Assembly: GCA_033675265.1 (NCBI GenBank) | Contig: JAUJYZ010001170.1 | Coordinates: forward strand, 124,001-188,000 | Direction of reading: 5' to 3' | From: Actinostola sp. cb2023 | Lineage: Eukaryota > Cnidaria > Anthozoa > Actiniaria > Actinostolidae | Length of the DNA: 64,000 nucleotides | Notes under the pieces: model-generated | Seen by the model: the letters and a program-made list of their open reading frames with translations, nothing else | Database searches by the model: none | What the model was told of the DNA's origin: nothing | Translations under genes and position numbers: made by a program | In this document: piece by piece, positions 60,101 through 64,000 of the stretch | Layout: each line of letters opens with the position of its first letter | Numbering within the stretch: the first letter of the stretch is position 1

Positions 60101-61277
60101 TCGTTCATGTTTTTCTTCGTATCGTTTCTATTCGTGCAGTAGATCACAAATTTGTTCGTTAAGATCGTGCATCATTCGTGCAGTAGATCGTGCGTTTGCT
60201 GGTTAAGATCGTGCGCTCTATTCGTGCAGTAGATCGTGCGTTTGCTCGTAAGATCGTGATAAATTCGTGCCCGTATCGTTTGCGTTTTATTTTAAGATCG
60301 TGCGTTTATTCGTGCAGTAGATCGTGCGTTTGCTCGTTAAGATCAAAATCTATTCGTGCAGTTTATCGTGCGTCTATTCGTACAGTAGATCGTGCGTTTG
60401 CTCATAAGATCGTGCGTCTATTCGTACAGTAGATCGTGCGTTTTTTCGTTAAGATCGTGCGTCTATTCGTACAGTAGATCGTGCGTTTGCTCGTTAAGAT
60501 CGTGCATCTATTCGTGCAGTAGATATTCATTTGTTCGTTGGAGATATCGTGCGTTTATTCGTGCAGTCTATCGTGCGTTTGTTCGTTAAGATCGTGCGTC
60601 TTTTCGTACAGTAGATCGTGCGTTTGCTCGTTAAGATCGTGCGTCTATTCGTGTAGTAGTAGATCGTGCATTAAGTTTCGTAAGATCGTTCGTCTATTGT
60701 TCGTGTAGTAGATCATGCATTTGTTCGTTAAGATCGTGCGTTCGTAAATTCATTCGTTTGTTCGTTCGATATTTCTTACCAATAATAAATAAATGACTTC
60801 TCTTTCAAGAGGGTGACACGTGACAGCTTACGCCGATGACCCTGTGGCCCTCTTTAGTAATAATATAATAATAATAATAATAATCTTAAATAATAAATAA
60901 ATGACTTTATTTTCTTAGGGTGACACGTGACAGCTTATGCTTCTCTGACCCTGTGGCCCTCTATCTTCATCATAATAATAATAATAATTGATATTTAAAT
61001 ATTAAATAAATGACTTTATTTAAAGAGGGTGACACGTGACAGCTTGTGGCCGATGACCCTTTGGCCCTCTGTAGTAATAATAATAATAATAATAATAAAA
61101 CAAATAATAAATAAATGACTTTATTTCAGAGGGTGATCCACGTGACAGCTTACGCCGATGACCCTGTGGCCCTCATTTGTTCGTTAATAATAATAATAAT
61201 TTGTAAATAATAAATAAATGACTTTATTTCAAGAGGGTGACACGTGACAGCTTACGCCGATGACCCTGTGGCCCTCT

Positions 61278-61318
<41 letters not shown>

Positions 61319-61376
61319 TAAATAAATGACTTTATTTAAAGATTCGTGACAGCTTACGATGACCCTGTGGCCCTCT

Positions 61377-61414
<38 letters not shown>

Positions 61415-63352
61415 TAAATAAATGACTTTATTTCAAGAGGGTGACACGTGACAGCTTACGTTATGACCCTGTGGCCCTCTATGGTAATAATCATAATAAT
61501 AATAATAATAAATAAATATAAAAAAATGACTTTTTATTAAAGAGGGTGACACGTGACAGCTTACGCCGATGACCCTGTGGCCCTCTATGGTAATAATAAT
61601 AACATAATAATAACTTAATAAATAATAAATAAATGACTTTATTTCAAGAGGGTGACACGTGACAGCTTACGCCAATGACCCTGTGGCCCTCTATGGTAAA
61701 ATAATAATAATAATAATAATAATAAATAATAAATAAATGACTTTATATAAAGAGGGTGACACGTGACAGCTTACGCCGATGACCCTGTGACCCTCTATGG
61801 TAGGTCAGGCCACACACACCGGGAACTTCGTGCCCTACTCGATCGTGCGTTTATTCGTGCAGTAGATCGTGCGTTGTTCGTTAAGATCGTGTGTTCGTAA
61901 ATTCGTACGTTCGATCGTGCGTCGGTTTGTTCGTACGTTCGATCGTGCGTTTAATTTGGTCGTTCGATCGTTTACATGACAATACTCTAGTTTCACTGCT
62001 CACCTTAACAAACGGCAAGTTTGTAAAATTCTGCTGCAATTGTTCTGAGGCGGGTTTGTTTTTACAATACACCGCATAAAGTTCAAAGTCGTCTTTCTTT
62101 TCGAGAAACACCTCGCCTACTAGTAGCGGCGTGTCGACGCAACGTTCTAACTCTTTGAGAAATTCTTCATTGTGAAACTGATAGATTTCCTCAATGTTTC
62201 CAAATATCAAACTCTTTTTAGAGAAAAGTTCTTCTGGGATTCGATCGCTAGTTGCTTTCTCGAACTCCCGTACGTAACCGCGAATAATACAACGTAAGTC
62301 TGCTACGTAATCGCGCTCTGTTGCTAAGAGTTCCATCATTATCTGCATTCGTTTCTTGATGATTTCAGGTGTGTCCTCGTCGTCGATGGCATCCTGAGAA
62401 AGAAAGGGAGTCGTGACTACTGCATTTGAACCCTGCACAGGGAGCCCAACATAATACGTTACTCAGCACAGGGAGCCCGACATAATACGTTACTCCGCAG
62501 CACAGGGAGCCCAACATAATATGTATTGCGCGCGCGCTCTACCATAGGAAACCCATCAAAAATGACGCGCGCTCCCAGGAAAAAATGGTTGGGTTGCCTG
62601 TGTGATGGCATGAAAAAGACTATTGTATCAGAAATTCTAATAAAAAAATGGAGGTAAATGAAGGTGGTACAAGTAATGACATAGATGGTGCATGATGATG
62701 ATGATGATGATGACGACAACGATGATAATGCGGCATAGTGCTGTTGATCCTGCTGCTGCTGCTGCTGCTTCACCCGCATTGATCACCAGGGATCGCACAA
62801 AGCGAGATGTCCAGCTAAGAAGGGTTCTGCTGCAGATTCATAATCATCATGGTTACGATTATGATTACTGATGCTGATTCATCACCATCATGGTTACGAT
62901 TATGATTACTGATGCTGATTCATCACCATCATGGTTACGATTATGATTACTGATGCTGATTCATCACCATCATGGTTACGATTATGATTACTGATGCTGA
63001 TTCATAATCATCATGGTTACGATTATGATTATGATGATTCATCACCATCATGGTTACGATTATGATTACTGATGCTGATTCATCACCATCATGGTTACGA
63101 TTATGATTACTGCTGCTGATTCATCACCATCATGGTTATTATTATGATTACTGATGCTGATTCATCACCATCATGGTTACGATTATGATTACTGCTGCTG
63201 ATGAAATCTACTCACCAAAAGATCAGGTATGGACACTGCCTTTGCATAGTTCTTAGACAACGGTACTGGTGATGGCGGGCCCAAGTCTCTAGTCACCACG
63301 ATAGACAAAGGTCGCTTTGGCGTCGGACTCGATTTTCCCTTTCGTTCCTCAC
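54296..63352 (-). CDS. RhoGEF of the MCF2L/Dbs type (3' part): DH-PH-SH3
   Basis: Nine exons in phase on minus: 63352-63216, 62393-62004, 59672-59529, 58390-58115, 57598-57506, 57357-57279, 56817-56712, 56184-56082 and 54514-54296 (TAG); about 515 residues here, with the 5' end outside the window. Order: a Ser/Pro-rich linker ([10 protein letters not shown]), a Dbl-homology (DH) domain, a PH domain, an acidic linker and a C-terminal SH3 domain. MCF2L/Dbs has this same order after its Sec14 and spectrin parts. DH-PH units load GTP onto Rho/Cdc42-type GTPases at membranes. The PH core ([46 protein letters not shown]) also follows MCF2/MCF2L rather than other GEFs, as far as I can judge from memory. 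Trio/kalirin-type GEFs are the main alternative. Introns are full of minisatellites. Confidence 0.88.
54835..56035. repeat. 35-bp minisatellite, about 34 copies
   Basis: The unit GGGCTACCTGTGTCAGGTTG continues GTAATGTTAAAGTTT. Copies are nearly identical, with a few T/A or C/T variants and one broken unit near 55437-55455. It fills most of the last RhoGEF intron and ends about 50 bp from the exon at 56082. Confidence 0.96.
56925..57116. repeat. TTA microsatellite in two blocks
   Basis: TTA runs at 56925-57021 and 57052-57115, interrupted by a short CAATCCTATTATTGTTATG segment. Intronic; the leucine/tyrosine-rich open frame is an artefact. Confidence 0.95.
57279..58390 (-). CDS. PH-domain exons of the RhoGEF
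   Basis: Exon 58390-58115 (92 codons) finishes the DH domain ([20 protein letters not shown]) and starts the PH domain, exon 57598-57506 (31 codons) adds [20 protein letters not shown] and a KVFILQ strand, and exon 57357-57279 closes it with the C-terminal helix [18 protein letters not shown] containing the invariant PH Trp. Splice borders are canonical. Between the first two lies a 33-bp minisatellite. Confidence 0.9.
57712..58092. repeat. About 33-bp minisatellite, about 11 copies
   Basis: The unit AATAAATGAACAAGTGTTCT is followed by AAGAGGGGGGTTC, with variable G-run length. Intronic, reaching to within 25 bp of the donor of exon 58390-58115. The G-runs on plus are C-runs on the transcribed strand. 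Confidence 0.93.
58766..59011. mobile_element. Foldback with about 110-bp arms
   Basis: Left TGTAATTTTGCTGAAGTAAT ... CATATTCCAACGAGAAGTAC is returned inverted on the right as GTACTTCTCATTGGAATATG ... ATTACTTCAGCAAAATTACA. The centre contains GAGTAAATGACGTCATCTACTC, itself a palindrome around TGACGTCA. Intronic in the RhoGEF. Confidence 0.85.
59191..59626. repeat. 106-bp tandem duplication of a RhoGEF half-exon, 4 copies
   Basis: CATTAAGTTGATGTATGCTT recurs at 59211, 59317, 59423 and 59529, exactly 106 bp apart. Only the last belongs to the full exon 59672-59529. Each unit contains the 3' 82 bp of that exon (from [12 protein letters not shown] to INLM), its GTAAGA donor and 24 bp of intron. 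Differences between copies are few; the two I see in the exon part are silent. Confidence 0.95.
59529..62393 (-). CDS. DH-domain exons of the RhoGEF
   Basis: Exon 62393-62004 (130 codons, phase 0) carries CR1 ([14 protein letters not shown]) and the CR2 region ending in [15 protein letters not shown]. Exon 59672-59529 (48 codons, phase 0) starts [19 protein letters not shown] and holds CR3, [17 protein letters not shown], the most conserved DH helix, then [13 protein letters not shown] before a GTAAGA donor. The remaining DH helix follows in exon 58390-58115. All key CR3 residues (Q, R, Y, LL) are present, so exchange activity is expected. The 2.3-kb intron between these exons is almost entirely tandem repeats. 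Confidence 0.9.
59720..60775. repeat. Degenerate minisatellite of CGTTCGTT/GATCGTGCG words
   Basis: Higher-order unit of about 42-46 bp: GATCGTGCGTCTATTCGTGC, AGTAGATCGTGCGTTTGCTC, GTTAA. Copies vary by indels. Open frames ([13 protein letters not shown]) on plus are repeat products. Intronic; a short related block returns at 61845-61975. Confidence 0.9.
60778..61842. repeat. About 105-bp tandem repeat with hairpin core, 10 copies
   Basis: Each unit has an AATAATAAATAAATGACTTT lead, then AGAGGGTGACACGTGACAGC TTACGCCGATGACCCTGTGG CCCTCT, which can fold as a hairpin (AGAGGG/CCCTCT), then an AAT spacer. The last unit alone continues into TAGGTCAGGCCACACACACC and GGGAACTTCGTGCCCTACTC, so the array probably grew from the end of a longer dispersed element. 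Lies in the DH intron. Confidence 0.9.
62830..63205. repeat. 41-bp minisatellite, about 9 copies
   Basis: The unit GATTCATCACCATCATGGTT is followed by ACGATTATGATTACTGATGCT. Some copies have ATAATCATCATGG or TGCTGC variants. It ends about 10 bp from the donor of exon 63352-63216. Confidence 0.93.
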
Positions 63353-63453
63353 CTACAACCACACAACAAACTGTCACCAAGGTAACGCTGTATTGGAGCA
63401 GTGGGGAGAGGGGTGGGGTGGATGTTGAAAAGACTAAGGGGGGTGGGGTAATA

Positions 63454-63851
63454 ATTAGCCATTACCAAAACGAGGGGACTGGGACCAAGTCCGTAAAACT
63501 AATTCAATAAGAAACTAGCAAAAGTGGGCATCATTTTCCGAGAGAGCAGATCAAACTTAGCTAGTCTGGAAAGTTTGGTGAACTTTGGCTTAATATTGAC
63601 GATGCTAGAGGGCATCAAAGATGTGGTCCCATACAAACTCTGTAAATTTTTGACGTGTGCCAAATACATTCACTGTAAAAGCTGGACAACACAATTTCAA
63701 AAGTTTTATTTCGACAGAATTCGTAAATCACATCACACTTTGCACAGATGCTAATTTCAACATGCTGTTTCATGTCATGACGGTATTTCGTAATTGCATT
63801 AATTCTAATAAACTCATTCCCAGTCCCCTGCTCGTTTAGGTAATGGCTAAT
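63454..63851. mobile_element. TIR element, about 398 bp
   Basis: Left ATTAGCCATTACCAAAACGA GGGGACTGGGA and right TCCCAGTCCCCTGCTCGTTT AGGTAATGGCTAAT are inverted with one small gap. No transposase; the 76-codon open frame inside matches nothing I know. It lies upstream of the first RhoGEF exon seen here and so is probably intronic. Confidence 0.75.
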
Positions 63852-64000
63852 ATAGTGAATTGACTGTAATGGGGTAAGGGTCGACATTGACCGGCGACTG
63901 ACGGGTGGTGGGTAGGGAGAGTGTGAATCGATATTGAGAGGAAGTATTTCTAGTATAGTAACACAGATACACTACTGGTGCAGGACGGTACAATCTCAAT

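Noticed and set aside
59726..60589. [13 protein letters not shown] open frames on plus
   Set aside because: Products of the GATCGTGCG/CGTTCGTT repeat inside a RhoGEF intron on the other strand.

Overview
The window is animal nuclear DNA: AT-rich, intron-rich and crowded with minisatellites and short terminal-inverted-repeat (TIR) elements. The gene content (a class A GPCR, an ANAPC16-like subunit, an MCF2L/Dbs-like RhoGEF, an AKAP11/SPHKAP-like scaffold) and the repeat style fit an anthozoan cnidarian (coral or sea anemone) best. That assignment is an inference, not a proof. Exon joins were worked out by hand from splice sites, reading phase and family resemblance. Comparisons with human proteins are from memory, not from alignments.

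Layout. 1-12147: no gene recognised; TIR and foldback elements, relic minisatellites and a possible LTR remnant. 12148-13262: the coding exon of a rhodopsin-class peptide-type GPCR (minus). 13288-15730: tetranucleotide and AAT repeats. 15941-29409: one satellite array, about 148 head-to-tail copies of a 91-bp unit. 29410-37850: no gene recognised; foldbacks, microsatellites and a second copy of a 32-bp perfect palindrome. 37851-46603 (minus): one long gene whose exons join in phase. It combines a PARG-type fold lacking the catalytic signature with a roughly 600-residue acidic, helix-rich insertion and a C-terminus like AKAP11/SPHKAP. One intron holds 2.5 kb of a 45-bp minisatellite. 48349-50634 (minus): a membrane-anchored ZZ zinc finger plus EF-hand protein. 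It is head-to-head, 209 bp apart, with an ANAPC16-like gene at 50844-51360 (plus). 51361-54295: convergent intergenic DNA. 54296-63352 (minus): the 3' part of an MCF2L/Dbs-like RhoGEF (DH, PH, acidic linker, SH3); its 5' end lies beyond the window.

No operon logic applies. The only clear regulatory arrangement is the shared promoter region of the ZZ/EF-hand gene and ANAPC16. The strongest leads are the PARG/AKAP composite gene, two tiny perfect palindromes each flanked by a 5-bp direct duplication, the 91-bp satellite, a 224-bp insertion between 37-bp perfect direct repeats, and a tandemly duplicated half-exon with its splice donor in the RhoGEF. No CRISPR array, rRNA or tRNA gene was recognised.
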